Positions 11,001 through 19,451 of a stretch of 64,000 bases of DNA are shown one piece after another. Below the pieces are notes generated by a model that made no database searches, was not told where the DNA came from, and worked only from the letters and a program-made list of their open reading frames with translations. The translations under genes were made by a program, and so were the position numbers. Origin of the DNA: Cranoglanis bouderius (taxonomy: Eukaryota > Chordata > Actinopteri > Siluriformes > Cranoglanididae). The stretch is from the NCBI GenBank assembly GCA_023630585.1, contig CM042551.1, positions 18,382,001 to 18,446,000 on the forward strand. The letters run 5' to 3'. Numbering within the stretch: position 1 is the stretch's first letter; each line of letters opens with the position of its first letter.

Positions 11001-12923
11001 CTACCTTCAAAGCTTTCTGTCTCTGGCATTAAGAAGCTTTTCTGATTCTCTGATCTGTTCCTTAGGAGCCTCTCAGGTTCTAAGAAGGCGCAGGGTCACG
11101 AGTCGGGCAGGCCGAGCTCAGTAGAGCGGCCGGGGGCTGTGCACCCGTGGGTGAGCGCGCAGCTCCGCAACAATGTGCTGCCCTCACACCCCTTCATCCA
11201 GGATCCCACCATGCCCCCGAACCCAGCACCTAACCCCCTTACACAGCTGGAAGAGGCTCGCAGACGACTTGAAGAGGAAAAGAAAAAGTCCGGAACCCTG
11301 CAGACCAAACAGAGGTGAGCGACCCTTCTATCTCTCTGAGAAGAGAATACCAGCTTTCCCCCTTCAAGCATATTTGTTGTTTAACTTTTTCTTCCTTAGG
11401 GTGTGTACATTGTTCAGCTAATATTTTTTGTTTTGTGAATTGTATTGTGAGTAAAGAGAAGTGGCAAAGCACCATGACTTATTGTAGAGTGCCATGTGCA
11501 CAGTGGCCAGGTCCCCTTTTATTATTCCCTGGCATCCTTGCATGCATGTAGTTGAGGCTGAATGTGGGTGGTGTTTCTAATGTAGGAGTTGTTTCTCAGG
11601 TATGTGATGGAGGTGATCCAGAGGGGACGCACTGCGGTCCGGCCCGCCATTTTCCCCACCCTCAACGTGGTGCCCGCCGTGTCCGACACGGAGCTCTCCG
11701 AGGCCCAGTATGTCCCACTGGCCCAGTTTCCCCATCATGCCTTTCTTAGTGTGTCATCACTCCTGTCATTGACTCTGTGAGAGTGTACACCATCCTGCAT
11801 CCACTGCTGCAAACATATTGGCTCTCTTCCCTGCCTGGGCTGCATATGTCCTATTAACACATTCCAGCTTGTCCAAGTTCATGCCCCCACCCTTTCCCTT
11901 TTCATGTAGTTTTATAGTCATGTGGTGTAGGTAGCAAGTAGCCGCCATCATCTTATTAGTGTGTTCTAACCTGTTGCTGGAAACGTCAAGCACGGCACAC
12001 AGCTATGATTAGTTATTATGTATTTATTTTTTTTGTGTTTAAGAAACAACGTATATCTGACAAGCTGGGATTGGGATTGAGGTCACACTGAATGCGAACG
12101 CGTTGACATGTTCATGCCATCAGAGCCTGACTACTGCAAATAGCAACAAACTAAGATCTTTTGGATGGTTATTTTTCCCTCAAAAAGATCCGCTATGCAG
12201 TCTATACAGATTTAATCCTTTTATGATCCTTTAAATGCTTTAATCAGACTGTGTTTACTCACCACTGTTTTTCTTTTTTTCTTCTTCTTCCCTTTCTTCT
12301 ACAGACACAAAGGCATGAAAAAGCAACAGTGTGAGAACATTACTGTGGCGTATTACTTCTGTGGCGAGCCCATCCCATACAGAACCTCGGTCAAAGGAAG
12401 GATCGTCACGCTGGGACAGTTCAAGGAGCTTCTTACCAAGAAAGGGAGTTATAGGTAAAGTTACACTCCAGTTTTTTTGGCTTTAAAAACAGTGATTGTA
12501 AAATCAGGTAGAATGTAATTGTCGGGTAGCCGCATCATGTGACGTCATCTGTTGAACAGGAGTACAGCTAAAAGGTCTCATTTACCAAAAAACATCACTG
12601 AGAAAGGCTGTGCACAAAATTTCATGGAATTGCAATTTCGCCAATTCAAGTGGTTTTCCGCAAAAAAGCACGAAGAACTCCGCAAATTGCATCGCAAAAA
12701 AAGGCTACTGCAAAATCAAGGATTTTTGTACTTAACTTGCTTAAATATGAAGTGACCAGTCCAGATAAACATACTTCTCTTCACTTCCCTTCACAGGTAT
12801 TATTTCAAGAAAGTGAGCGATGAGTTTGACTGTGGTGTGGTGTTTGAGGAGATACGTGAGGACGACGCTATTCTGCCCATCTTTGAGGAGAAGATCATCG
12901 GCAAAGTGGAGAAGATCGACTGA
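1862..12923 (+). CDS. axin1: Axin-1, 3' portion (nine exons, 5' end outside window)
   Basis: Axin is the cytoplasmic scaffold of the beta-catenin destruction complex (with APC, GSK3 and CK1) and restrains Wnt signalling. The join is 1862-2002, 3405-3501, 8371-8508, 9593-10065, 10180-10347, 11066-11314, 11600-11707, 12305-12454, 12797-12923. All junctions are AG/GT and the phases are compatible, giving about 549 residues. Visible in order are the NPYYVN segment, the GSK3-binding helix (EPEKFAAELISRLEAVLRE), the beta-catenin-binding helix (ENPESILDEHVQRV), a His-rich run, an LTQLEEARRRLEEE-like coiled segment, and a DIX domain starting YYFCGEPIPYRT and ending IIGKVEKID. Human AXIN1 has about 862 residues, so about 310, including the RGS domain, lie to the left. 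The C-terminus and His-rich spacer fit axin1 better than axin2. Identity is from remembered family sequence, not a search. Confidence 0.95.
2003..3404 (+). other. axin1 intron, nothing identified
   Basis: The intron lies between exons a and b. Open frames here (near 2878-3195) have no recognisable product. No clear element ends were seen. Confidence 0.5.
3405..3501 (+). CDS. axin1: axin1 exon b
   Basis: The acceptor is cccgttag and the donor gtaagt. The exon has 97 nt: one base completing Val, then 32 codons reading DGVPPYRYRKQSRREMHESA and ending LPHIP. This joins the axin N-terminal half to the GSK3-binding region. It is basic (RKQSRR) and hydrophilic. Confidence 0.94.
4371..4828 (-). mobile_element. 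Tc1-like fragment (family G), truncated at right
   Basis: It follows a TA and begins cactttatggccaaacgttt, a known fish Tc1-like terminal sequence. The body matches the reverse complement of the element at 7586-8057. Read on the - strand it carries the remnant of a transposase C-terminus (NPIE-type region degraded). The right terminal repeat is cut near 4828. It sits in the axin1 intron between exons b and c. Confidence 0.65.
5480..6160 (+). pseudogene. LINE relic, RNase H and C-terminal end (I-like clade)
   Basis: The frame at 5574-5876 includes IPPSDLKPLINQYI and QVEWEKCRNNKLFEI. After a frame break it continues DQVVYTRCRVGHTRFTRGYL and a CQYCNIPLT zinc-knuckle-like end. This order matches the C-terminus of RNase H-bearing LINEs of the I/Nimb group. 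Stops, frame breaks and a T-rich insertion near 6000 show it is dead. It lies inside an axin1 intron in the sense orientation. Confidence 0.6.
7586..8057 (+). mobile_element. Tc1-like fragment (family G), opposite to the 4371 copy
   Basis: Left end aaatgtttgtggacacctga, right end aaaattttagccgtatagtg. The middle encodes a decayed transposase C-terminus: the LDWPAQSPHLNPTVNTFG-like segment at 7790-7850 corresponds to the LEWPSQSPDLNPIENLW motif, with the catalytic Glu lost. It is in the same intron as 4371-4828 and inverted relative to it. Confidence 0.65.
8371..8508 (+). CDS. axin1: axin1 exon c (GSK3-binding helix)
   Basis: The acceptor is ttctgtgcag and the donor gtgagt. The exon is exactly 138 nt (46 codons, phase 0 at both ends). 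It encodes RTNRMPKDIHVEPEKFAAEL and the amphipathic helix through EKLEERLKRVRL, which in known axins docks in a groove of GSK3-beta. The key hydrophobic residues of the helix (F, L, I, L, V, L) are all present. Confidence 0.95.
8509..9592 (+). other. axin1 intron, nothing identified
   Basis: AT-rich intron between exons c and d. No transposon ends, RNA gene or conserved coding frame were recognised. Confidence 0.5.
9593..10065 (+). CDS. axin1: axin1 exon d (beta-catenin-binding region)
   Basis: The acceptor is ttgtccctgcag and the donor gtaagc. The 473-nt exon starts EEEGDDADVSTAPS, contains AHEENPESILDEHVQRVMKT (the helix that binds beta-catenin armadillo repeats), then a Ser-Pro-rich stretch (QSPKSRSPDG, candidate phosphosites), and a His-rich run around YHHKHTHHTHH. 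GC content is clearly above the flanking introns. It ends inside a Ser codon finished by the next exon. Confidence 0.95.
10180..10347 (+). CDS. axin1: axin1 exon e
   Basis: The acceptor is ttttattttag and the donor gtgagt. The 168-nt exon reads SSKGATLSKRPYKKGEDMRN, continues to ELDRNQKILQWMMEGEKEAG and ends at RYKKSPYG. The NQKILQWMMEGEKE block matches the conserved central axin segment (NQKIMQWIIEGEKE in human by memory). Confidence 0.94.
11066..11314 (+). CDS. axin1: axin1 exon f
   Basis: The acceptor is ctgttccttag and the donor gtgagc. The 249-nt exon encodes the linker with HPWVSAQL, the FIQDPTMPPNPAPNPLTQLE block and a short charged helix EEARRRLEEEKKK that is typical of axin just before the DIX linker. 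It ends within the Arg codon of QRY. Confidence 0.94.
11600..11707 (+). CDS. axin1: axin1 exon g, symmetric 108-nt exon, likely cassette
   Basis: The acceptor is gtttctcag and the donor gtatgt, placed inside a Gln codon. The exon has 108 nt (36 residues) with the same phase at both ends, so skipping it keeps frame and leaves DIX whole. It encodes YVMEVIQRGRTAVRPAIFPT and NVVPAVSDTELSEA. Vertebrate AXIN1 has a known isoform lacking 36 residues immediately before DIX. The matching length suggests this is the same alternative exon, which is an inference. Confidence 0.92.
12305..12454 (+). CDS. axin1: axin1 exon h (first part of DIX domain)
   Basis: The acceptor is a strong polypyrimidine tract ending ttctacag, and the donor is gtaaag. 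The 150-nt exon starts HKGMKKQQCENITVAYYF and continues through the DIX core CGEPIPYRT and TLGQFKELLTKKGSYR. The DIX domain forms head-to-tail polymers that drive destruction-complex or signalosome assembly. Confidence 0.96.
12536..12745 (+). repeat. Probable old repeat with ccgcaaa motifs in axin1 intron
   Basis: Recurring gcaaaa, cgcaaattgc and cgcaaaaa words, with an open but meaningless frame at 12552-12755, look like a dispersed repeat seen in other fish introns. No ends or target duplication were defined. Confidence 0.3.
12797..12923 (+). CDS. axin1: axin1 last exon (end of DIX domain, stop)
   Basis: The acceptor is cttcccttcacag. One base completes Arg, then 41 codons run YYFKKVSDEFDCGVVFEE to FEEKIIGKVEKID and stop TGA at 12921-12923. 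This is the canonical axin1 C-terminus. The final acidic and basic surfaces of DIX (VVFEE, FEEK) are intact. Confidence 0.96.
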
Positions 12924-13521
12924 AGATCAGGGAGGATGAGGAGGAGGCAGCACAAAGAGATAGCATGGCCTTTTAGGAGGAGCTACTTAGCAGCCAGTAA
13001 GGGAAGGGAGCGAAGAGGAGGTGCTGATAGATGGTACTGAGTATGTGTGGGGGGTGGGAGAGGGTTGAGGGGTGAGTAAATGAGAGATAGAGAGCGAGAG
13101 TAGAGAAGAGTGGGAGCACTGTGGGATGTACGCTATTGACTCAAAGGCTTCTACCTCTGCATTATAGAGCCTTCTCTGGTTCCCCACAGGTGCCCTGTGC
13201 TACTGGTCACCGTGGTATGCAGCCTTTGGACTTTAGGACAAGGCAGCACACACTCACCATTTTGGTGTATTTCTCACTTTGAAATGTAATGTAGCAGTGT
13301 AAAGTTTGGCTAGAAAAAAAAAAAAAAAGACTTGCTAAGAAATATGTTTACTAAAGCTACATATTTTTGATACGACATATCAGAAGGAAGGTATCCTTTC
13401 TAATGTAACATCTCTTGTAATTTTATATGTACTGGTACCATGTGTACAGTCTGTTTAAAACAACGGAGGAGAAAAAAAAAGAAAAAAAAAAGGTTTTATA
13501 ACTATTTAAATATTTAAAAGG

Positions 13522-13527
13522 AATAAA
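13522..13527 (+). promoter_or_regulatory. axin1: Proximal poly(A) signal of axin1
   Basis: Canonical AATAAA about 600 nt after the stop codon, followed by a T-rich stretch near 13547-13555. Confidence 0.5.
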
Positions 13528-13905
13528 CCTATTGGTATGATCTTAACGTTTTTTGGCAGATCCAGTTTGAGATGGTCATAGTTCACGAGGCCCTTTTCGT
13601 GCAGGTGGCTGGATGAAAACCGGGAACCATAGTCCATGCTCTGTTAAGTGCTTTTAACTTTTAAACCTGATCTTAAACGTTCTTCACTCAGAGTGGCACC
13701 AGGTTGTGCTGCACTTTCTCTGCGACATTAGAGGGGAGTGGATGGTAGCTTACTTAAAAGACGTCGTTGAACGATCATGCCTTTATGTTGAGGGGTCAGC
13801 AGAGAGGACGCAGTGTCAGACCCAGGCTTTGTATGTGAGAAATTCATTGGTTTTACCTACAGCTGCTTCCCATATGAAAAAAAAAAGTGTGTGTGTGTAT
13901 GTATG

Positions 13906-13907
<2 letters not shown>

Positions 13908-13986
<79 letters not shown>
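13908..13986. repeat. (TA)n microsatellite
   Basis: About 38 TA units preceded by a GTAT/GT-rich lead-in, within the probable axin1 3' UTR. Confidence 0.95.
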
Positions 13987-13990
<4 letters not shown>

Positions 13991-14393
13991 CAATACTCCC
14001 ATCATGATCTGGTCTGAAGTGTGTGGACTGGCCCCGAGAAAACGTCTGTCAGCATTAGATATATTAACAGAATATAATTAACCATATGGAAAATAGCACA
14101 TCTGCAATTTGTAAAAGAGCTATTTTTATACATACTATATATCCATAATCAAAACAGAAGGATTTACTCAGCTGTCCAAGTGCTTGCATATTTTTCATAT
14201 TCGGAGTGCGTTGGATCACCGGGGGCATCTGTAAGTGAATGTGTGTGGCTGTGTGGAGCGCTGCTGTGTACCACATACCACTAGCCTATATAATGATCAT
14301 GTTTACACTTACCTTAATGTATTACAAAAGGATCACTGAGTAACGAATTGTAGCTTTTTAGCTTCACATGGCTGAATTTGGTGCCTGTCAGGA

Positions 14394-14395
<2 letters not shown>

Positions 14396-14427
<32 letters not shown>
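14396..14427. repeat. (TTA)n microsatellite
   Basis: Ten uninterrupted TTA units. Confidence 0.9.
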
Positions 14428-15378
14428 GCATAAAATCTATACTTGGTCACATTACACCAAAGAACAGTATACTGTAGGAATTATAAACGTGTTGTCCATT
14501 TCCATCCATGTTTTGTTTTTTTTTTGTTTGTTTGTTTTGTTTTTTTTGTTTATAAATTTCCATCCACTTGACCCTGTTTTCACTGATTTACCCAAAAGCT
14601 TTGTATCACAAGATAGAGAGAGCTCTTGCACAGTCTGCGTATTATTAGGGAATTCTTCTTGTCGGGATGACATGCGGGATGACTCTTGTTTTAGTGTTTG
14701 CCACTGGGAAGAGGCAAGCGCTGAATGGTGCTGCAAGTCTATAAGAGTAATGTCCTGGTCTCCCATAAGAGGATCTCGTCTTCCTGTGTTGAATGTTCTG
14801 GTGAACGTTTTAGGATCCCTGTCTGTGTCACTTTGTCCTTTCTCCCTCCCATCAAAACTCTATTATTCCTTAATTAGCTTGAACTAAATGGGTACTTCGC
14901 TACTATGGAACCTTTTTTTTCTTTAGTTTTTTTTTTTTTTTTATCTGACTCATTGTAATTACAGTGTAATTGTCATCATGCTTGGGCTTTTTCAGTGGGC
15001 ATGTAAAAAGGTTCATAATTACTGTGAAAAGCCTGAAAGTGAGCACTTCTCACTTAAGATGGATTAACTGTATATAGTACATTACAGAGTGCCTTGATGA
15101 GCATGCTCACGCTCTGCAGTCTCATCCCTTCTGCTCTTTCTGATGCATACCAGCGACTAGAATCATTGCTTTTTATTTCTAGAATTACGTTTTTATTTTC
15201 GCTTCTGTACATGAACCCGTCTTTCATGTGAAGTGTTGTCACTCATTGAATAAGTCTTTTCTATGTAAATATGTACATTTTCTGTGTTTTCAGCCAGCAA
15301 CCTGATTTGGATATTTAGTGCCCTGGTTCTGCTTAAGTGTGCCGAGTTGTACAGTTATCATTTTATGGTACTTTGGAC

Positions 15379-15397
15379 AATAAAGACATGTAATAAA
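15379..15397 (+). promoter_or_regulatory. axin1: Candidate distal poly(A) signals of axin1
   Basis: Two AATAAA hexamers lie 13 nt apart (15379-15384, 15392-15397), followed by T-rich sequence. This is a typical 3' end arrangement and could terminate a long axin1 3' UTR. Confidence 0.4.
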
Positions 15398-16057
15398 ACA
15401 TCCTATTCATTTCTTCGTTATGCCCTATGCTCTTGAAATGTCTGTCTTTTTAAAGCTGCTGGACATGAGATGTATTGCAAGTTACTTAACGTGGGTTGAA
15501 ATGTCATTTTTCATCATGCAGATTAATCTCATGCACTCAGGCAGAATTTAGGGCTGCGTCTGAAAGTGGAAACCGTAACGACACCACTGGTGTTCTCTCA
15601 GACTATTTAGTATAGTAGTGTGCTGTATGGAGATGCTGCCCAAGAAACATCAGCTTTTAATGTTTCCATGACACCCACGATCCTTTGTGACCTGCCAGCC
15701 AATGAGAAATGCGAAAATCAACCAATTATTATAATTTTTATGAGTTGAGGTATTTTTGAAAATCAGAAAGTGCTGAGGTCATGTAGCCTACCAAAGATTT
15801 TGGGGAGGGTCTCTGTGGCTACGTAGTAATGTCCATCTACATTATTTTATATGTAGTATATATTACATGTTTTATGCAATTCCGTTATCTGTATCTGTTT
15901 ATTGTATGCTATGCTATGGTAGAAATAGTTTTATTTTAGAGCTCAGTTAGACAGTTTTTAGGTAAGGTTGAAAGCAGTACGTCTCTCATTCATATAATGC
16001 TAATGAGCTTGGTATTTGTTGCGTGACCATGTATAATGTCCACGTATTGCAGATATA

Positions 16058-17184
16058 CACTCACCGTCCACTTTAATGGGAACGCCTGTACACCTGCACC
16101 TTCATGCAGTTATTCAATCAGCTGATCATGTGGCAGCAGCATAGTGTATAAACTCATGCAGATACAGGTCAAGAGCTTCTGTTAATGTACACATCAAACA
16201 TCAGAACAGGGGGAAATATGTGATTTCTATGACTTTACCCATAGCATGGTTGTTGGTGCCAAATGGGCTGGTTTGAGTATTTCAGAAACTGCTGATCTCC
16301 TGGGATTTTCACACACAGCAGTCTCTGAGTTTACACAGGTTGGTGCGAAAAACAAAAAAACAGTTCTGTGGGTGGAATGCTGAGATGCTTTTCTGTCACC
16401 ACTGGAGTGCTTATTGTGAGTTGTTATAGATTTCCTGGCAACTCAGACCAGTCTGGTCATGCTCCCCTGATGTCTGTCATCAGCAAGGTGTTTCAGCTTG
16501 CAGACCAGGGATGTCGATAGGCCTGTTTTGGGAGGGCTTTCATTGTGTGCATGATCTCTCACTCTCGCTCTCTCTCGCTCTCCCTCTCTCTCTCTCTTGT
16601 GCTCTCGCTCTCTCTCATATCCAAAAAGTATTTTGGCTACATAGTACAGCCATTTTTGCCTTTTGTTGGTGTTGGGTGGATGGGGACAAAGTGGACTTTA
16701 ATTTCTTTATTTTTATGTAATTTTACAAATTATGAGACAGGTATACCCAGACCAAAAAATAACCTTATTTCTATAGATTTTACACCCATTGTTACTCTAA
16801 AATATACATGACAAGAAAGATGTTTTGGTGGCTTTAAAATTTTTTGGGAGGAGTATGCCCAGAGCCCCCTAAAAGAGGCGTAGCCCCCCCATTCATAAAT
16901 CTCTAGTGTCATCCCTGCTGCAGACCCTCTGCTCACAGGATGTTTTTTGTTTTTCGCACCATTCTGTGTAAACTCTAGAGACTGTTGTGTGTGAAAATCC
17001 CAGGAGATCAGCAGTTTCTGAAATACTCAAACCAGCCCATCTAACACCAACAGCCATGCCATGGTTAAAGTCACAGAGATCACATCTTTCCCCATTTTAA
17101 TGTCTGATGTGAACATTAACTGAAGCGCTTGACCTGTATCTGCATGAGGTGTACAGGTGTTCCTGATAAAGTGGACAGTGAGTG
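16058..17184. mobile_element. Foldback Tc1-like element (family H)
   Basis: It is flanked by TA at both ends (16056-16057 and 17185-17186). The left arm, about 16058-16350, and the reverse complement of about 16935-17184 are copies of the same 5' segment (starting cactcac..gtccactttatnag, and sharing gctggtttgagtatttcaga and gatctcctgggattttcaca). The right arm lacks about 50 bp present in the left. The core carries a CT-rich tract and reverse-strand internal pieces of the same family. No transposase frame remains. The arms can pair into a long hairpin. Confidence 0.75.
16553..16618. repeat. (CT)n-rich low-complexity tract
   Basis: tctc/ctcg repeats inside the foldback element. The Ser-Leu-rich open frames across it are artefacts. 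Confidence 0.85.
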
Positions 17185-17584
17185 TATACTGCCAATCGCA
17201 AATGCACACCACTATTAACTTGTTTCCTCCCCAAAAAAAGACTATGTCTACCTTTTCCTGTGCCTAAACATTTTTTTTTTATGTCTTTTTGCTTGGTTTT
17301 TGAGTTGTAGTTGGAATTGAGCTGAAACTTGACAACCTTTCCTCCCACGAGCTTCTGTGAGAAGTTGTCTGAGCTCAACATTAAAGTAAAAACCTCATGT
17401 CAAACCTGCAGGATCCTGATGCGTGCACATATTCTGGGGGAGCAAAAAAAACCCCTGAATACTGTACTTCATCTACTGTTCAGATCTCTACTTATATTCA
17501 TTTAGTACACATTATCTGTTCAATCTGAATGATTTGTATTCATATTCAGTTACACCCCTAGTATTTACAGTGGGGGAAAATGTA

Positions 17585-19093
17585 CAGGTGCATCTCAATA
17601 AATTAGAATGTCATGGAAAAGTCCATTTATTTCAGTAATTCAACTCAAATTGTGAAACTCGTGTATTAAATAAATTCAATGCACACAGACTGAAGTAGTT
17701 TAAGTCTTTGGTTCTTTTAATTGTGATGATTTTGGCTCACATTTAACAAAAACCCACCAATTCACTATCTCAACAAATTAGAATATGGTGACATGCCAAT
17801 CAGCTAATCAACTCAAAACACCTGCAAAGGTTTCCTGATCCTTCAAAATGGTCTCTCAGTTTGGTTCACTAGGTAAGCCACAAACATTCATTGCCAAAGA
17901 AGCTGGCTGTTCACAGAGTGCAGTATCCAAGCATGTTAACAGAAAGTTGAGTGGAAGGAAAAAGTGTGGAAGAAAAAGATGCACAACCAACCGAGAGAAC
18001 CGCAGCCTTATGAGGATTGTCAAGCAAAATCGATTCAAGAATTTGAGTGAACTTCACAAGGAATGGACTGAGGCTGGGGTCAAGGCATCAAGAGCCACCC
18101 CACACAGACGTGTCAAGGAATTTGGCTACAGTTGTCGTATTCCTCTTGTTAAACCACTCCTGAACCACAGACAACATCAGAGGCGTCTTACCTGGGCTAA
18201 GGAGAAGAAGAACTGGACTGTTGCCCAGTGGTCCAAAGTCCTCTTTTCAGATGAGAGCAAGTTTTGTATTTCATTTGGAAACCAAGGTCCTAGAATCTGG
18301 AGGAAGGGTGGAGAAGCTCATAGCCCAAGTTGCTTGAAGTCCAGTGTTAAGTTTCCACAGTCTGTGATGATTTGGGGTGCAATGTCATCTGCTGGTGTTG
18401 GTCCATTGTGTTTTTTGAAAACCAAAGTCACTGCACCCGTTTACCAAGAAATTTTGGAGCACTTCATGCTTCCTTCTTCTGACCAGCTTTTTGAAGATGC
18501 TGATTTCATTTTCCAGCAGGATTTGGCACCTGGCCACACTGCCAAAAGCACCAAAAGTTGGTTAAATGACCATGGTGTTGGTGTGCTTGACTGGCCAGCA
18601 AACTCACCACACCTGAACCCCATAGAGAATCTATGGGGTATTGTCAAGAGGAAAATGAGAAACAAGAGACCAAAAAATGCAGACGAGCTGAAGGCCATGG
18701 TCAAAGAAACCTGGGCTTCCATACCACCTCAGCAGTGCCACAAACTGATCACCTCCATGCCATGCCGAATTGAGGCAGTAATTAAAGCAAAAGGAGCCCC
18801 TACCAAGTATTGAGTACATGTACAGTAAATGAACATACTTTCCAGAAGGCCAACAATTCACTAAAAATGTTTTTTTTATTGGTCTTATGAAGTATTCTAA
18901 TTAGTTGAGATAGTGAATTGGTGGGTTTTTGTTAAATGTGAGCCAAAATCATCACAATTAAAAGAACCAAAGACTTAAACTACTTCAGACTGTGTGCATT
19001 GAATTTATTTAATACACAAGTTTCATAATTTGAGTTGAATTACTGAAATAAATGAACTTTTCCACGACATTCTAATTTATTGAGATGCACCTG
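17585..19093 (+). mobile_element. Tc1-A copy 1, full length 1,509 bp
   Basis: The termini caggtgcatctcaataaatt and its inverse are flanked by TA (17583-17584, 19094-19095). The inverted repeats are about 205 bp. Each contains an outer (near 17591-17612) and an inner (near 17766-17787) direct repeat of the form atctcaa.aaattagaat, the IR/DR layout of Sleeping Beauty-type elements. It carries an uninterrupted transposase. Two more copies in this window are exactly the same length. Confidence 0.93.
17848..18813 (+). CDS. Tc1-A transposase, copy 1
   Basis: 321 codons without a stop. The N-terminal helix-turn-helix (about residues 7-32, IAKEAGCSQSAVSKHVNRKL) and a basic GRKKCGRKR segment (36-44) should bind the terminal repeats. 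The DDE catalytic core has D135 (VLFSDESK), D225 (FQQDLAP) and E260 (HLNPIENLW), with 34 residues between the last two: DD34E, as in Tc1 transposases. It cuts and pastes DNA at TA sites. The N-terminus is a little shorter than the usual roughly 340 residues, in all three copies alike. G229 replaces the Ala seen in copy 3. Confidence 0.93.
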   Translation: MVSQFGSLGKPQTFIAKEAGCSQSAVSKHVNRKLSGRKKCGRKRCTTNRENRSLMRIVKQNRFKNLSELHKEWTEAGVKASRATPHRRVKEFGYSCRIPLVKPLLNHRQHQRRLTWAKEKKNWTVAQWSKVLFSDESKFCISFGNQGPRIWRKGGEAHSPSCLKSSVKFPQSVMIWGAMSSAGVGPLCFLKTKVTAPVYQEILEHFMLPSSDQLFEDADFIFQQDLAPGHTAKSTKSWLNDHGVGVLDWPANSPHLNPIENLWGIVKRKMRNKRPKNADELKAMVKETWASIPPQQCHKLITSMPCRIEAVIKAKGAPTKY

Positions 19094-19313
19094 TATTTGA
19101 TCCCCTGTTGATTTTGTACGTTTGCCCATTGACAAAGAAATGATCAGTCTATAATTTTAATGGTAGGTGTATTTTAACAGTGAGAGACAGAACAACAACA
19201 ACAACAAAAAAAATCCAGAAAAATGCATTTCAAAAAAGTTATGAATTGATTTGCATTTTAATGAGGGAAATAAGTATTTGATCCCCTATCAATCAGCAAG
19301 ATTTCTGGCTCCC

Positions 19314-19408
19314 AGGTGTCTTTTACACAGGTAATGAGCTGAGATTAGGTGCACTCTCTTAAAGGGAGTGCTCCTAATCTCAGTTTGTTACCTGTATAAA
19401 AGACACCT
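19314..19408. repeat. 95-bp palindrome upstream of Tc1-B transposase
   Basis: Arms of about 47 bp begin aggtgtcttttacacaggta and end with the inverse (..tacctgtataaaagacacct), with few mismatches and a tiny loop at cttaaag. The same structure occurs in the other Tc1-B copy at 60762-60858. It lies between the terminal repeat and the transposase ATG. Confidence 0.85.
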
Positions 19409-19451
19409 GTCCACAGAAGCAATCAATCAATCAGATTCCAAACTCTCCACT

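Larger units (their letters stand above)
12924..15400 (+). other. axin1: Probable axin1 3' UTR
   Basis: Non-coding sequence follows the axin1 stop. It has A-rich runs near 13311-13330 and 13470-13492, a (TA)n tract and a (TTA)n tract. AATAAA at 13522-13527 would give a UTR of about 0.6 kb. AATAAA at 15379-15384 and 15392-15397 would give one of about 2.5 kb. Which end is used cannot be read from sequence alone. Confidence 0.5.

Noticed and set aside
1862..12923. axin2 rather than axin1
   Set aside because: The C-terminal IIGKVEKID, the His-rich spacer and the 36-residue exon before DIX fit axin1.
13813..14081. Long Tyr-Ile repeat open frames over the (TA)n tract (also at 22370-22564 and 24038-24401)
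   Set aside because: They are produced by the microsatellite in every frame and have no other protein-like content.
16511..16811. Ser-Leu-rich peptide genes
   Set aside because: They lie on a CT-rich low-complexity tract inside a foldback transposon.
18441..18722. 93-codon frames opposite the Tc1-A transposases (also at 22914-23195 and 33500-33781)
   Set aside because: They are antisense shadows of the transposase, conserved only because the sense strand is.
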